A stretch of 39,502 bases of DNA from Clostridia bacterium (GTDB lineage Bacteria; Bacillota; Clostridia; Oscillospirales; Acutalibacteraceae): the NCBI GenBank assembly GCA_017555765.1, contig JAFZFT010000015.1, positions 1 through 39,502 on the forward strand. The letters are read 5' to 3'. Position numbers and translations under genes: made by a program. The notes under the pieces were generated by a model, which saw only the letters and a list, made by a program, of their open reading frames with translations, was not told the origin of the DNA and did no database searches. This document shows positions 1 through 7,967 of the stretch, in pieces (within the stretch, counting starts at the first letter, position 1; each line of letters starts with the position of its first letter).

Positions 1-343
1 CCATTCTCTCCTTTTTGCCTATAAAGCGGGTGAAAAGGAGATTTTCTATATTAGCGTCGGTATAGATAAGTCCGTTCTGGTTAAGTGCCTTTCCGCCCTT
101 ACCGAGTACGAGAGCGGCAAGGCCATAGTCCTGAGTGACAATTACATCACCTTTCTCGGTAAGGTTTGCAATACGGCAGTCGGAAGAGTCTGCGCCCTTA
201 TCAACAACGATTGTCTCTGCTCCCTCTCTTTCAATTGAGTGGGTATTGTCGCAGACGATGATACACGGGAGAGCTCTCTCCCTTGCTGTATTGACGGTAA
301 TATCCACAACGGGACAAGCATCAGCATCAATTATAATCTTCAT
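1..343 (-). CDS. yqxD: YaiI/YqxD family (DUF188) protein, C-terminus cut by window edge
   Basis: The minus strand is open for 114 codons from the ATG at 343 to the window edge, so the C-terminus is missing. The protein begins with IIIDADACPV and later has VDKGADSSD, VTQDYGLAALVLGKGG, YTDANIENLL and a basic end, a pattern typical of the YaiI/YqxD family (PF02639), whose fold resembles PIN/NYN nucleases. The conserved acidic residues near the start (DADAC) and in KGADSSD are present. The cellular role of this family is not established. The start lies 4 bases beyond the stop of the broken gene before it, so the two were probably cotranscribed. The identification is from recalled family motifs and is fairly secure. 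Confidence 0.85.
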   Translation of the reverse strand, partial: MKIIIDADACPVVDITVNTARERALPCIIVCDNTHSIEREGAETIVVDKGADSSDCRIANLTEKGDVIVTQDYGLAALVLGKGGKALNQNGLIYTDANIENLLFTRFIGKKERM

Positions 344-347
344 AGTA

Positions 348-769
348 TCACCAATGATTCATACCGCACTCGCAGGTTTCATTGAGCTTGAAAAGCTTCC
401 AGAACATAAGGAGTACTTTATAAACAAAGCCCTTGAAGCCTGCCTTGTGGCAGATGTGATCGCAGTCGGGCAGACATCGCTGCCGCTGTCATTTTCGTCA
501 AACACGATAGCTTTAGTGATTTTGTATGTACCCTCGCCTATCTCGACAACGATATCACCGCTTGTCTTATCGAGAGTGCGGACATATTCCTTTGCATTTT
601 CAATAGTAGCAAAGGGCTTTGCTGCAGTACCGTTGCCCGTACTGTCATTGCCGTTAACTGAAACATAAACACGGTAAGCCACATCATCCACTCCTTTAGC
701 TGAAACGCCTATGCACATCGTAGTGAAAAGCATAGTGATAATTAAAATTAAGCTGATTGCTTTTTTCAT
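348..769 (-). pseudogene. Remnant of a secreted beta-helix (pectate-lyase-like) protein with a displaced C-terminal tail
   Basis: The ATG at 769 follows a strong AAGGAGATG site and opens with a signal peptide (MKKAISLILIITMLFTTM, then SAKG). Next comes the beginning of a right-handed beta-helix protein: YVSVNGNDSTGNG, KPFATIENAKEYVRTL, GDIVVEIGEGTY. About 100 residues in, at DENDSGSD, the helix repeats that should follow are absent. In the next frame a Cys/His tail runs to a TGA at 348: CDHICH, a hydrophobic stretch with KVLLMFWKLFKL, then CECGMNHW. The original frame instead stops at 359 after unrelated residues. The simplest reading is an internal deletion that joined head to tail out of frame, or a one-base loss near 477 in an already short protein. 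A sequencing error cannot be excluded. Confidence 0.75.
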
Positions 770-798
770 ACTCTCATCTCCTTGATGCAATTTATTCA

Positions 799-827
799 AA
801 TATATCATATATGAAGAAATTTCTCAA
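799..827 (-). promoter_or_regulatory. Promoter of the beta-helix remnant
   Basis: On the minus strand TTGAGA (822-827) and TATATT (799-804) are 17 bases apart, a reasonable sigma-A promoter about 30 bases before the start at 769. It suggests the broken gene, and yqxD behind it, may still be transcribed. Confidence 0.55.
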
Positions 828-895
828 TATTAAATTTAAAAAAGAGAACAGCAACGCTGTCGCAAATCTTCTGTGCCAAGTTTTCCCCCAACCCA

Positions 896-924
896 TTGCC
901 TTAACTCCCCTCTTGGTATATAAT
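896..924 (+). promoter_or_regulatory. Sigma-A promoter of the permease operon
   Basis: TTGCCT (896-901) and a perfect TATAAT (919-924) are separated by 17 bases. The site lies 35 bases before the permease start and probably drives the three genes to 4664. Confidence 0.75.
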
Positions 925-958
925 AACACTAACAGCAAAATCAAAGGAGTGCAAAAAT

Positions 959-2098
959 ATGGAAAAGAACAAACTCTCAGTATGGCAAAGTGCCTGCATA
1001 ATCACAGGCTACGGTGTCGGCGGCGGTATTATGGCTATGCCCTACCTTGCCGAAAAGAACGGTATCTTAATGGCTATGGCTGTCCTTGTGCTGTCATTCC
1101 TCGCTAACTTAATCATCCACCTTATGATTGCGGATATCTCAATCAAAAGCGGCGGCAAATCACAGATTGTTGAGGTTTTCTCAAAGTACCTCTTCACAGG
1201 TAAATTCCAGAAGCCTATCACCCTTTTCTTCTTTGTGGTAATGGCTCTCGTTATGTTTACAAACCTTGCCGCTTACATATCAGGTGCGGCTGAAATTATC
1301 ACCGACCTTATCGGCGTACCGATGTTAGTTTCAAAGCTTATATTCTATGTAGCTGCCGCAAGTGTTGTCATCTTCGGTCTTAAGGCTGTAGGTATCAGCG
1401 AAACTGTTGCAGTTTCCGTTATCTTCGGTGTGGTAGGTGTACTCGGTGTATGCTCACTGTTCAACATCAAAAATCCCCTCACTTTCAGCATTGGTCAGCC
1501 TAATCACATCCTTGCCTTCTTCGGTATGGCTATGCTTGCCTTCTCCGCTTTCTTCTCCGTACCTCAGGCAGTTAAAGGTCTTGGGGCTGATGCTAAAAAG
1601 GTTAAGAAGGCTGTTTTCCTCGGACTTACAAACAACCTTGTGCTTATGGTTGTTATCACTCTCTGCGCACTTCTTGCTTCAACAGAGGTTACAGAGGTTG
1701 CTATGATAGGCTGGAGTAAGGGTATCGGCTCCTGGGCTCAGATTGCAGGCTCACTCTTCACAATTCTTGCTATGCTTACAAGCTACTGGGCAATATCACT
1801 TGCTCTTGCAGATATCACAGAAGAGCAGCTTAAAAAGGATAAGAGAATCTGCTGGATTATTGCAACTCTCCCCTCACTTCTTATGACCTTCCTGAGTCTC
1901 GGCGGCTTTATGGAGTTTATGAGAATCGGTGGCGGTCTTATCGGTATTCTTATCGCTATCCTCGTTATCCCCGCTTACAGAAAGAGCCTCAAGGACGAGG
2001 GCGACAGTACCCTCGGAAACAAGTGCGGTACCTTTGTGCAGATTCTTGTTATCATCGCACAGCTTCTTATGGCTGCAGGTAATGTGGTGCCCGTATGA
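959..2098 (+). CDS. Amino acid permease, aromatic amino acid/SLC38-like family
   Basis: This is an integral membrane protein of 379 residues with about eleven hydrophobic segments. The first segment carries ITGYGVGGGIMAMPYLAEKNG, the glycine-rich unwound helix typical of APC-superfamily permeases of the aromatic amino acid type. It would import an amino acid or related amine with a proton or sodium ion; the substrate cannot be read from the sequence. The AAAGGAG site sits 10 bases before the ATG. Its stop overlaps the start of the amidohydrolase in an ATGA arrangement, which implies translational coupling. The neighbours suggest that the imported compound is an amide, N-acyl or peptide-like molecule that is then hydrolysed. 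Confidence 0.8.
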   Translation: MEKNKLSVWQSACIITGYGVGGGIMAMPYLAEKNGILMAMAVLVLSFLANLIIHLMIADISIKSGGKSQIVEVFSKYLFTGKFQKPITLFFFVVMALVMFTNLAAYISGAAEIITDLIGVPMLVSKLIFYVAAASVVIFGLKAVGISETVAVSVIFGVVGVLGVCSLFNIKNPLTFSIGQPNHILAFFGMAMLAFSAFFSVPQAVKGLGADAKKVKKAVFLGLTNNLVLMVVITLCALLASTEVTEVAMIGWSKGIGSWAQIAGSLFTILAMLTSYWAISLALADITEEQLKKDKRICWIIATLPSLLMTFLSLGGFMEFMRIGGGLIGILIAILVIPAYRKSLKDEGDSTLGNKCGTFVQILVIIAQLLMAAGNVVPV

Positions 2099-3693
2099 TG
2101 AAAAGACTCTACTTTAACGGTAAAATTCACTCTATGGTGTCGGAGGAGGATGTATTCCCCGTGATGATCACCGAGGGTGAAAAGATAACATATACGGGTG
2201 ACGAAATTCCCAAGGGCAACTTTGACGAAAAGATTGACCTTCAGGGTAAGCACGTGTACCCCACAATGACAGACTCTCATCTTCACCTGCTTTATACTAT
2301 CGTACTTGCGGCGGCGAGCTTCAACATCTGCGAAATCACATCTGACGGTGTAAAGCCCGACAATATGGCTGACATCGGTAAGAGAGTACGTGACTACTGC
2401 AAAAAGAATCCCAAGCAGAAAATCATCACCGCCAACGGATTTATCATCTCCGCAGTTAATGAAAAGAGATTACCTAACCGCTTTGAGCTTGACGAGTGGT
2501 CAGGCAATAGAGCAATGATTGTTTACAGTATTGACGGTCATAGCAGTGCTATTTCAACCAAACTGATGGAAATGCTCAAGCTTCCGACCGATAACAGCGA
2601 CGGTGTATTCTCAGGCGAGGCTCACGAGTTTATGCAAGGTAAGGTAACAAATCTCATTGCTTCAAATGTTACCCCTGCTATTATCGCAAAGGGTATTGCT
2701 AACTTCTCGAATCTTTGTGCTTCCTACGGCATCAGCAGAGTCTGTGCTATGGACGGCAACGAGGATGTGGAAAACGACATCCTCACAAAAGCTCTTGCTT
2801 TTCTTGCAGAGCGTATGAACATTGATGTGCGACTTTTCCCACAGTATATGGACTTTGACAGGCTGCAGAGCTTCACTAAAAAACAGAAGATTCTTCGTGC
2901 AGGCGGTTGCGGTGTTTGGGAGCTTGACGGCTCTGTCGGCTCACACAGTGCGGCTTTCAATGAGCCCTACAAAGATAATGGCACACAAGGTCACTGCTAC
3001 TATGAAAAGGATAAAATCAAATCCAAAGTCAGTGAGGCTATCGATAAAAGCATCCGACTTTCCTGTCACGCTATCGGTGAAAGTGCCATTGATCAGATTA
3101 CGGAAATTTACGGCGAGCTTGAAGACCGAATCCCCACAAGCGGTGCTATGATGCGAATTGACCACTTTGAGTTTCCGACAGAAAAGGCTGTGGAGCTTAT
3201 CAGAAGGCTCCCTCTTGCCATTACGGTACAGCCCGGCTTTTCCTGGGTAGACAAGCATTTTCTTAAAAGCTATGAGCAGTTTTTACCTGAGAGCATCATA
3301 AACAGACAGTTGCCTCTCAAGGACTTGCTCGAAAGTGATGTATGCGTCTGCGGTTCAAGTGACTCTCCAGTACAGTCAGTTAACCCCTATGAGCAGATGC
3401 TCGGTATGGTGGATTTCTATCTCCCCGACCAATCAATTACACCATACGAGGCTCTCAAGACTTATACAGTTAACCCTGCAAGGATGCTCGGCGAAGAAAA
3501 CACGGGTACACTCCAAAAAGGAAACGATGCTGACTTTTTCGTCTGCGACAGAGATATACTTGCTTGTAAGGGTACGGACATTACTCTTTGCAAGGCGGAG
3601 TATATGGTTGTCCGTGGTGAGAGGTATAAGGAGAAGAAAGGTACTGTTGGTGAGCTGTTAAAAATGGTTACCGCTAAACCTCATAAGATTTAA
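2095..3693 (+). CDS. YtcJ-type amidohydrolase
   Basis: This 532-residue cytoplasmic protein belongs to the amidohydrolase-3 family (PF07969), TIM-barrel metal hydrolases acting on amide or ester bonds. The N-terminal metal motif DSHLHL is near residue 60, followed by IDGHSSAIS, ELDGSVGSHSAAF, CHAIGESAID, MRIDHFEF, VQPGFSWVD and CGSSDSPV, in the order expected for YtcJ homologues. Near the C-terminus TVNPARMLG and KGNDADFFVCD match the closing beta-sandwich. No signal peptide is present. The real substrate of most YtcJ proteins is unknown. Coupling to the permease in front and the hydrolase behind supports a shared catabolic route. Confidence 0.85.
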   Translation: MMKRLYFNGKIHSMVSEEDVFPVMITEGEKITYTGDEIPKGNFDEKIDLQGKHVYPTMTDSHLHLLYTIVLAAASFNICEITSDGVKPDNMADIGKRVRDYCKKNPKQKIITANGFIISAVNEKRLPNRFELDEWSGNRAMIVYSIDGHSSAISTKLMEMLKLPTDNSDGVFSGEAHEFMQGKVTNLIASNVTPAIIAKGIANFSNLCASYGISRVCAMDGNEDVENDILTKALAFLAERMNIDVRLFPQYMDFDRLQSFTKKQKILRAGGCGVWELDGSVGSHSAAFNEPYKDNGTQGHCYYEKDKIKSKVSEAIDKSIRLSCHAIGESAIDQITEIYGELEDRIPTSGAMMRIDHFEFPTEKAVELIRRLPLAITVQPGFSWVDKHFLKSYEQFLPESIINRQLPLKDLLESDVCVCGSSDSPVQSVNPYEQMLGMVDFYLPDQSITPYEALKTYTVNPARMLGEENTGTLQKGNDADFFVCDRDILACKGTDITLCKAEYMVVRGERYKEKKGTVGELLKMVTAKPHKI

Positions 3694-3719
3694 ACAATAA
3701 AGCTCAAGGAGGATGAATT

Positions 3720-4664
3720 ATGGAGATCTTCGACCGATATATTGAAATAAACGGTTCCCGTCAGAATATTATGACTATGCGTACCAAGACTGAAAACCCG
3801 ATTCTGCTGATAGTTCACGGCGGTGCAGGTCTTCCTGACAGACCACTTGTCAAAGAGTACAGCAGTGAACTTGCCGATTACTACACTGTAGTCTGTTGGG
3901 ATCAGCGCGGATGCGGTTTAAGCCGTACAAAAGGAAAGCTTGATATAGATACATTATTAACCGACCTTAAAGAACTCGTTGAATATCTCAGAAAAGAATA
4001 TAACCAGGATAAAATATATATTGCGGGGCATTCTTTCGGCTCATATATTGCCCTCAGATTTACATATATGCATCCCGAATACATCGAGTACTATATCGGA
4101 ACGGGACAGAAGGTTTCTGCAATTGAAGCTGAAATTGATAAATACAACTTCCTTAAAGCTGAAGCCACAAAAAGAAACGATAAAAAGGTATTGCAGCAGC
4201 TTGAACATTTCGGTGAACCGGAAGGAAATACATATAAAAATGACAACAAAAAAGCAAAAAGCTTCGTACTGGCAACTCTTTTCAAATATTCAGGTTATTT
4301 CAGTACCAACGGCCCTTCTATGGGCAAATACCTCTCCCAATACAGCAAGCTTTACTCCAAGACCTACGGCATACATCTTCCTGCAACTTTGATCGGCTTA
4401 GTAAAATCACTTATAGCTTTAAATGCTGAAATGGACGAAACAGATATGATTACTCCCATAACCGAGCTAAGTGTACCTGTGCTTATCATTTTCGGTGAAG
4501 AAGATATGGTTTGCCCGAAGCCTACAGCAAAGCGTTGGTTTGATAAGCTCACTGCACCGAAAAAGGAGTTTATTGAGATTAAAAACGCTTCTCATATGGT
4601 AAACTTCGAAAAGGCCGCTGAATGGAACGAGGCAGTTAAGAGTCTGCTGAAGGAAAACAACTGA
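3720..4664 (+). CDS. Alpha/beta hydrolase, proline iminopeptidase-like
   Basis: The protein has 314 residues and a complete alpha/beta-hydrolase signature. LLIVHGGAGLPD gives the oxyanion region, and CWDQRGCGLS follows as in prolyl aminopeptidases. The nucleophile is Ser105 in GHSFGS, the acid is probably Asp262 in FGEEDMVC, and the base is His292 in NASHMVNFE. The family includes prolyl aminopeptidases and diverse esterases, so the exact substrate is open. It starts 26 bases after the amidohydrolase with an AAGGAGGATG site, and ends just before a strong terminator, so it is the last gene of the operon. Confidence 0.8.
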   Translation: MEIFDRYIEINGSRQNIMTMRTKTENPILLIVHGGAGLPDRPLVKEYSSELADYYTVVCWDQRGCGLSRTKGKLDIDTLLTDLKELVEYLRKEYNQDKIYIAGHSFGSYIALRFTYMHPEYIEYYIGTGQKVSAIEAEIDKYNFLKAEATKRNDKKVLQQLEHFGEPEGNTYKNDNKKAKSFVLATLFKYSGYFSTNGPSMGKYLSQYSKLYSKTYGIHLPATLIGLVKSLIALNAEMDETDMITPITELSVPVLIIFGEEDMVCPKPTAKRWFDKLTAPKKEFIEIKNASHMVNFEKAAEWNEAVKSLLKENN

Positions 4665-4673
4665 AATAAAATT

Positions 4674-4719
4674 GACCTCCCCGGTTGTACTATGATGTAC
4701 AAATCAGGGAGGTCGTTTT
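4674..4719 (+). terminator. Rho-independent terminator of the permease-hydrolase operon
   Basis: GACCTCCC (4674-4681) pairs with GGGAGGTC (4707-4714), with an inner stem TTGTAC/GTACAA, and a run of five T follows. It sits directly after the alpha/beta hydrolase. Confidence 0.9.
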
Positions 4720-4734
4720 TGTGGAAAAGGCGTG

Positions 4735-4764
4735 TTGAAGTTTGAGGCGTGAGTATGGTATAAT
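4735..4764 (+). promoter_or_regulatory. Promoter of the coiled-coil gene
   Basis: TTGAAG (4735-4740) and TATAAT (4759-4764) are 18 bases apart. A second TATAAT lies at 4779-4784 but has no good partner. An AGGAG site at 4788-4792 precedes the ATG at 4801. Confidence 0.65.
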
Positions 4765-4800
4765 AGACTAAAAGACTGTATAATATTAGGAGTTGTTTAT

Positions 4801-5385
4801 ATGCTGGATAAAATAAAGGAAAAAGCTGACAACATCATCACAGATTCTCAAAAGAAAAAACAGGAAAAACAGCAACGTGATCTCGAAAAGGAAGAGCGTA
4901 AAGTTCAAAGAAATCTCGAAAAAGAAGAAAGAAAAGCACAAAGAGATTTGGAAAAAGAGGAACGCAAGGCTCAGCGTGATTTTGAAAAAGAAAAAAGAGA
5001 TGAAATACGCTCATTAAAAAAAGAACAACGAGTTACTAAGCAACAAAAAGCTGATTGTGAATTCAAAAAGAAGCAACTTGCCGCCAAAGAAAGAGATGCT
5101 ATAAAGGAGCAAGAACAACTCCAACGCGAAAAAGATGAAATCGAAACTGAAAGAAATCGCCTTCTTTCGTTGGATGATAAAGCTTTAAAAGTAGAATATA
5201 TATTAGCAATGAAAGGTCTGTATGGCAAAATCGAAAACCTTGAACTTTCCTTGGAAGACTTACGAACAGATATTTCCGACATTAGATCTGATATATCAGA
5301 TTTAAACGAATATATTGATGATTTGAATGATCAAATTGATTCTATCGAAGATAGTATTTCTGACGAAGAGAACAATAATTATTAA
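4801..5385 (+). CDS. Highly charged coiled-coil protein with 11-residue repeats
   Basis: I do not recognise a family for this 194-residue protein. Residues about 26-69 are four tandem 11-residue units of the type RDLEKEERKVQ, RNLEKEERKAQ, RDLEKEERKAQ and RDFEKEKRDEI, encoded by diverged 33-base repeats. This is a hendecad coiled coil. A basic helical stretch follows, and the last 50 residues (LEDLRTDIS, DIRSDIS, DLNEYID, DLNDQID) form a seven-residue coiled coil. No signal peptide or membrane segment is visible, so a cytoplasmic rod or scaffold is likely. The gene is more A-rich than its neighbours and has its own promoter and terminator. Repeat number could vary between strains. Confidence 0.8.
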   Translation: MLDKIKEKADNIITDSQKKKQEKQQRDLEKEERKVQRNLEKEERKAQRDLEKEERKAQRDFEKEKRDEIRSLKKEQRVTKQQKADCEFKKKQLAAKERDAIKEQEQLQREKDEIETERNRLLSLDDKALKVEYILAMKGLYGKIENLELSLEDLRTDISDIRSDISDLNEYIDDLNDQIDSIEDSISDEENNNY

Positions 5386-5393
5386 ATAAAGTA

Positions 5394-5431
5394 GAAATGC
5401 CACCCTCACGGGTGGCATTTCTCTTTTTATT
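5394..5431 (+). terminator. Terminator of the coiled-coil gene
   Basis: GAAATGCCACCC (5394-5405) and GGGTGGCATTTC (5410-5421) form a perfect 12-base stem with loop TCAC, followed by a T-rich tail. It can also act on the opposite strand. Confidence 0.92.
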
Positions 5432-5480
5432 CCTCTTTAATTCTCTACAAACTCCGCAATATCTTACGGATGGCACGAAG

Positions 5481-5594
5481 TCATTCATTCACAATCGCAA
5501 TCTTAATAACACCGTCGAGCTTATTCTCAAAAATATCATAAGCCTTTTCGATGTCCTTAAGAGCGAATCTGTGGGTTATGAGATAAGGAGATAA
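5481..5594 (-). pseudogene. C-terminal remnant of a zinc-dependent alcohol dehydrogenase
   Basis: On the minus strand 37 codons and a stop read LITHRF, ALKDIEKAYDIFENKLDGVI, then KIAIVNE. This is the standard end of medium-chain zinc alcohol dehydrogenases (LITHRF.L..IEKAYDLFE...DGVIK). The frame is closed by a stop at 5595-5597, so no start, catalytic domain or nucleotide-binding domain is left. It is what remains after deletion of most of the gene, and it sits between two terminators. The match is from family memory but is distinctive. Confidence 0.8.
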
Positions 5595-5607
5595 TTAAAA
5601 AATGAAA

Positions 5608-5635
5608 AAATCACCCTCTTTTCAGAAGGTGATTT
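5608..5635 (-). terminator. Terminator behind lysS
   Basis: AAATCACC (5608-5615) pairs with GGTGATTT (5628-5635). Read on the minus strand it ends in a run of T. It lies about 125 bases beyond the lysS stop, so greA-lysS mRNA would have a structured 3' end. Confidence 0.75.
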
Positions 5636-5758
5636 CGATGTTTTTCAAAAATGCGGGGTAAAAATGGGATATTTTTTGATGCCCATGCCCCGAAAAACGC
5701 CCTATTTATAAGGGATTATTGCGTAAGCAACAAGGTTCTCGACCGCAGGGAGAGGTTC

Positions 5759-7261
5759 TTATTTATCCAGACTCTTCATTGTGGGGAAGAGAAGTACGTC
5801 TCTGATTGCCTGTGAGTCGGTCATGAGCATTACCATACGGTCGATACCGTAGCCGATACCGCCGGTGGGAGCCATACCGTGCTCAAGAGCACAAAGGAAG
5901 TCCTCGTCGGTGGTGTTTGCTTCTTCGTCGCCCTGTGCGAGCTGCTCTTCCTGAGCCTTGAAGCGCTCTCTCTGATCGATGGGATCGTTAAGCTCGGAGT
6001 AGGCATTTGCCATTTCCCAGCCGTTCATAAAGAACTCAAAACGCTCAACATAGTCGGGATTCTCGGGCTTTCTCTTTGTGAGGGGAGAAATCTCAACGGG
6101 ATGGTCCATAAGGAAGGTGGGCTGAATAAGGTTGTGCTCAACAAACTCCTCGAAGAAGAGGTTGAGGATGTCGCCCTTCTTGTGGCGCTTCTCAAATTCA
6201 ATACCCTTTTCCTTTGCGATAGCCTTTGCTTCGTCGTCGGTCTTGATTTCGTTGAAGTCTACGCCTGCGTACTTCTTGACTGCATCAAGCATTGTGATTC
6301 TTTCAAAAGGCTTGCCGAGATCCATCTCAACACCGTTATAAACGATGGTTGTTGTGCCGAGTACGGTCTGAGCAACGTGACGGAAAAGATTTTCTGTAAG
6401 ATCCATCATTCCGTGGTAGTCTGTATATGCCTGATAGAGCTCCATAAGTGTGAACTCGGGGTTGTGTCTTGTATCAAGACCTTCATTACGGAAAACTCTG
6501 CCGATTTCGTACACTCTTTCCATACCGCCTACGATGAGTCTCTTAAGGTAAAGCTCAAGTGAAATACGGAGCTTTAAGTCCTCGTCAAGAGCGTTGAAGT
6601 GTGTCTCGAAGGGTCTTGCGGCAGCGCCGCCCGCATTTGATACGAGCATCGGGGTCTCAACCTCGATGAAGCCCTGTCCGTCAAGGAACTTTCTGATTTC
6701 CTTGATAATCATTGAACGCTTGAGGAAGGTGTCCTTTGCCTCGTCGTTCATGATAAGATCAAGATAACGCTGACGGTATCTTGTGTCTGTATTGGTAAGA
6801 CCGTGGAACTTTTCGGGCAGAGGAAGAAGTGACTTTGAAAGAAGTGTAATCTTTTCTGCGTGGATTGAAATTTCACCTGTCTTTGTCTTGAATACAACGC
6901 CCTCGATACCGATGATATCACCGATGTCGAGCTTCTTGAATGCCTTGTATTCATCTTCGCCGAGGCTGTCACGTGCAACATAGGACTGAATGTTGCCCTT
7001 GAGGTCCTTAACGTTACAGAAGGATGCCTTACCCATAATACGCTTTGACATCATACGGCCTGCGATACGTACGGTCTGACCCTCGAGCTCGTCGAAGCTT
7101 GCCTTTATAACTGCACTGTGGTGTGTCTGGTCGTACTTTGTGATAACAAAGGGATCGTTGCCTTCAGCCTGAAGAGCCTGAAGCTTGTCAACACGTACCT
7201 TTCTTAATTCATTAACGTCCTGAGCCTGCTCGGGAGCATTAACCTTGATTTCTTCTGACAT
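5759..7261 (-). CDS. lysS: Lysyl-tRNA synthetase, class II
   Basis: This 500-residue enzyme charges tRNA-Lys with lysine in the cytoplasm. After an N-terminal extension the OB-fold anticodon-binding domain ([18 protein letters not shown]) spans about residues 60-150. The class II core follows with motif 1 around FIEVETPML, motif 2 in [22 protein letters not shown] and motif 3 in [13 protein letters not shown]. The frame is open further upstream, but the ATG at 7261 has an AAAGGACA site, gives the usual N-terminus (MSEEIKVN) and avoids overlap with greA. It follows greA by 28 bases in one operon. Confidence 0.97.
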   Translation of the reverse strand: MSEEIKVNAPEQAQDVNELRKVRVDKLQALQAEGNDPFVITKYDQTHHSAVIKASFDELEGQTVRIAGRMMSKRIMGKASFCNVKDLKGNIQSYVARDSLGEDEYKAFKKLDIGDIIGIEGVVFKTKTGEISIHAEKITLLSKSLLPLPEKFHGLTNTDTRYRQRYLDLIMNDEAKDTFLKRSMIIKEIRKFLDGQGFIEVETPMLVSNAGGAAARPFETHFNALDEDLKLRISLELYLKRLIVGGMERVYEIGRVFRNEGLDTRHNPEFTLMELYQAYTDYHGMMDLTENLFRHVAQTVLGTTTIVYNGVEMDLGKPFERITMLDAVKKYAGVDFNEIKTDDEAKAIAKEKGIEFEKRHKKGDILNLFFEEFVEHNLIQPTFLMDHPVEISPLTKRKPENPDYVERFEFFMNGWEMANAYSELNDPIDQRERFKAQEEQLAQGDEEANTTDEDFLCALEHGMAPTGGIGYGIDRMVMLMTDSQAIRDVLLFPTMKSLDK

Positions 7262-7289
7262 AAGTTTATCTGTCCTTTCGGGGAGTAGA

Positions 7290-7772
7290 TTATTTTGTGA
7301 TTTCGATAACCTCGTACTTGATGATACCGCCGGGAGCTTCAACATCAACGATGTCGCCTGCCTTGTGGCCGATAAGTGCCTTTGCAACGGGTGATTCGTC
7401 ACTTGTAAGATAGTCGACACCCTTATCCTTTGAGGTTGAGGTTGATGAGATAATCTGGTACTTGTAAACATCGCCGAATTCGATATCCTTGATTGTTACC
7501 TTTGAGCCCATCTGGATAACGTCTGTTGAAAGAGCATCCTCGTCGATAAGCTTTGCTCTTGAAAGAATATCCTCGATTTCGCTGATACGAGCTTCGAGCT
7601 TACCCTGGTCGTTTCTTGCTTCATCGTATTCGGAGTTTTCTGATAAGTCACCGAATGAAAGAGCAACCTGAATCTTTTCCTTGATTTCCTGACGGCCTCT
7701 TACTCTGAGGTCTTCAAGCTCTGCCTCCAATTCCTTAAGGCCTTGAGAAGTAAGAAGAATTTCCTGTGCCAT
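7290..7772 (-). CDS. greA: Transcription elongation factor GreA
   Basis: GreA rescues backtracked RNA polymerase by stimulating cleavage of the transcript 3' end. The 160 residues fit the family. The N-terminal coiled coil carries the acidic tip ([15 protein letters not shown], about residues 42-56), and the C-terminal FKBP-like domain ends in [23 protein letters not shown]. The ATG at 7772 was preferred over one six codons upstream because it follows GAAAGGAAG at the right distance and gives the usual MAQEILLT start. It is the first gene of a greA-lysS operon, a common arrangement in Firmicutes. Confidence 0.97.
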   Translation of the reverse strand: MAQEILLTSQGLKELEAELEDLRVRGRQEIKEKIQVALSFGDLSENSEYDEARNDQGKLEARISEIEDILSRAKLIDEDALSTDVIQMGSKVTIKDIEFGDVYKYQIISSTSTSKDKGVDYLTSDESPVAKALIGHKAGDIVDVEAPGGIIKYEVIEITK

Positions 7773-7827
7773 TGTATATCTTCCTTTCATAATTGAAATA
7801 TTAGTTTACAGATTTATACATTATGGT

Positions 7828-7856
7828 ATTATATAAAATATATTCGTTTGTGTCAA
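7828..7856 (-). promoter_or_regulatory. Consensus promoter of greA-lysS
   Basis: On the minus strand TTGACA (7851-7856), 17 bases and TATAAT (7828-7833) match the sigma-A consensus exactly. The site lies 55 bases before greA. Confidence 0.9.
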
Positions 7857-7926
7857 GGGGTAGAGGGATTTTTTGTAGCCGTACGGAGTGGGAGTTTGTT
7901 CTTTCTGCTTTCTGTCTCCCCTGCCG

Positions 7927-7955
7927 TTGCATTTTGTTTTCTTTTGTGTTAAAAT
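7927..7955 (+). promoter_or_regulatory. Possible promoter of the GtrA-like gene
   Basis: TTGCAT (7927-7932) and TAAAAT (7950-7955) are 17 bases apart. If used, transcription would start only a few bases before the ATG at 7968. Confidence 0.4.
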
Positions 7956-7967
7956 CATTGCCAGTCA

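Noticed and set aside
135..668. A 177-residue frame on the plus strand
   Set aside because: It is the reverse reading of yqxD and the beta-helix remnant; those minus-strand readings match known families.
5879..6562. A 227-residue plus-strand frame rich in Leu, Val and Cys
   Set aside because: It is antisense to lysS and resembles no protein; lysS is certain.
5759..7471. A longer lysS frame starting at 7471
   Set aside because: The extra 70 residues are the shadow of greA in another frame, and the ATG at 7261 has the ribosome site.
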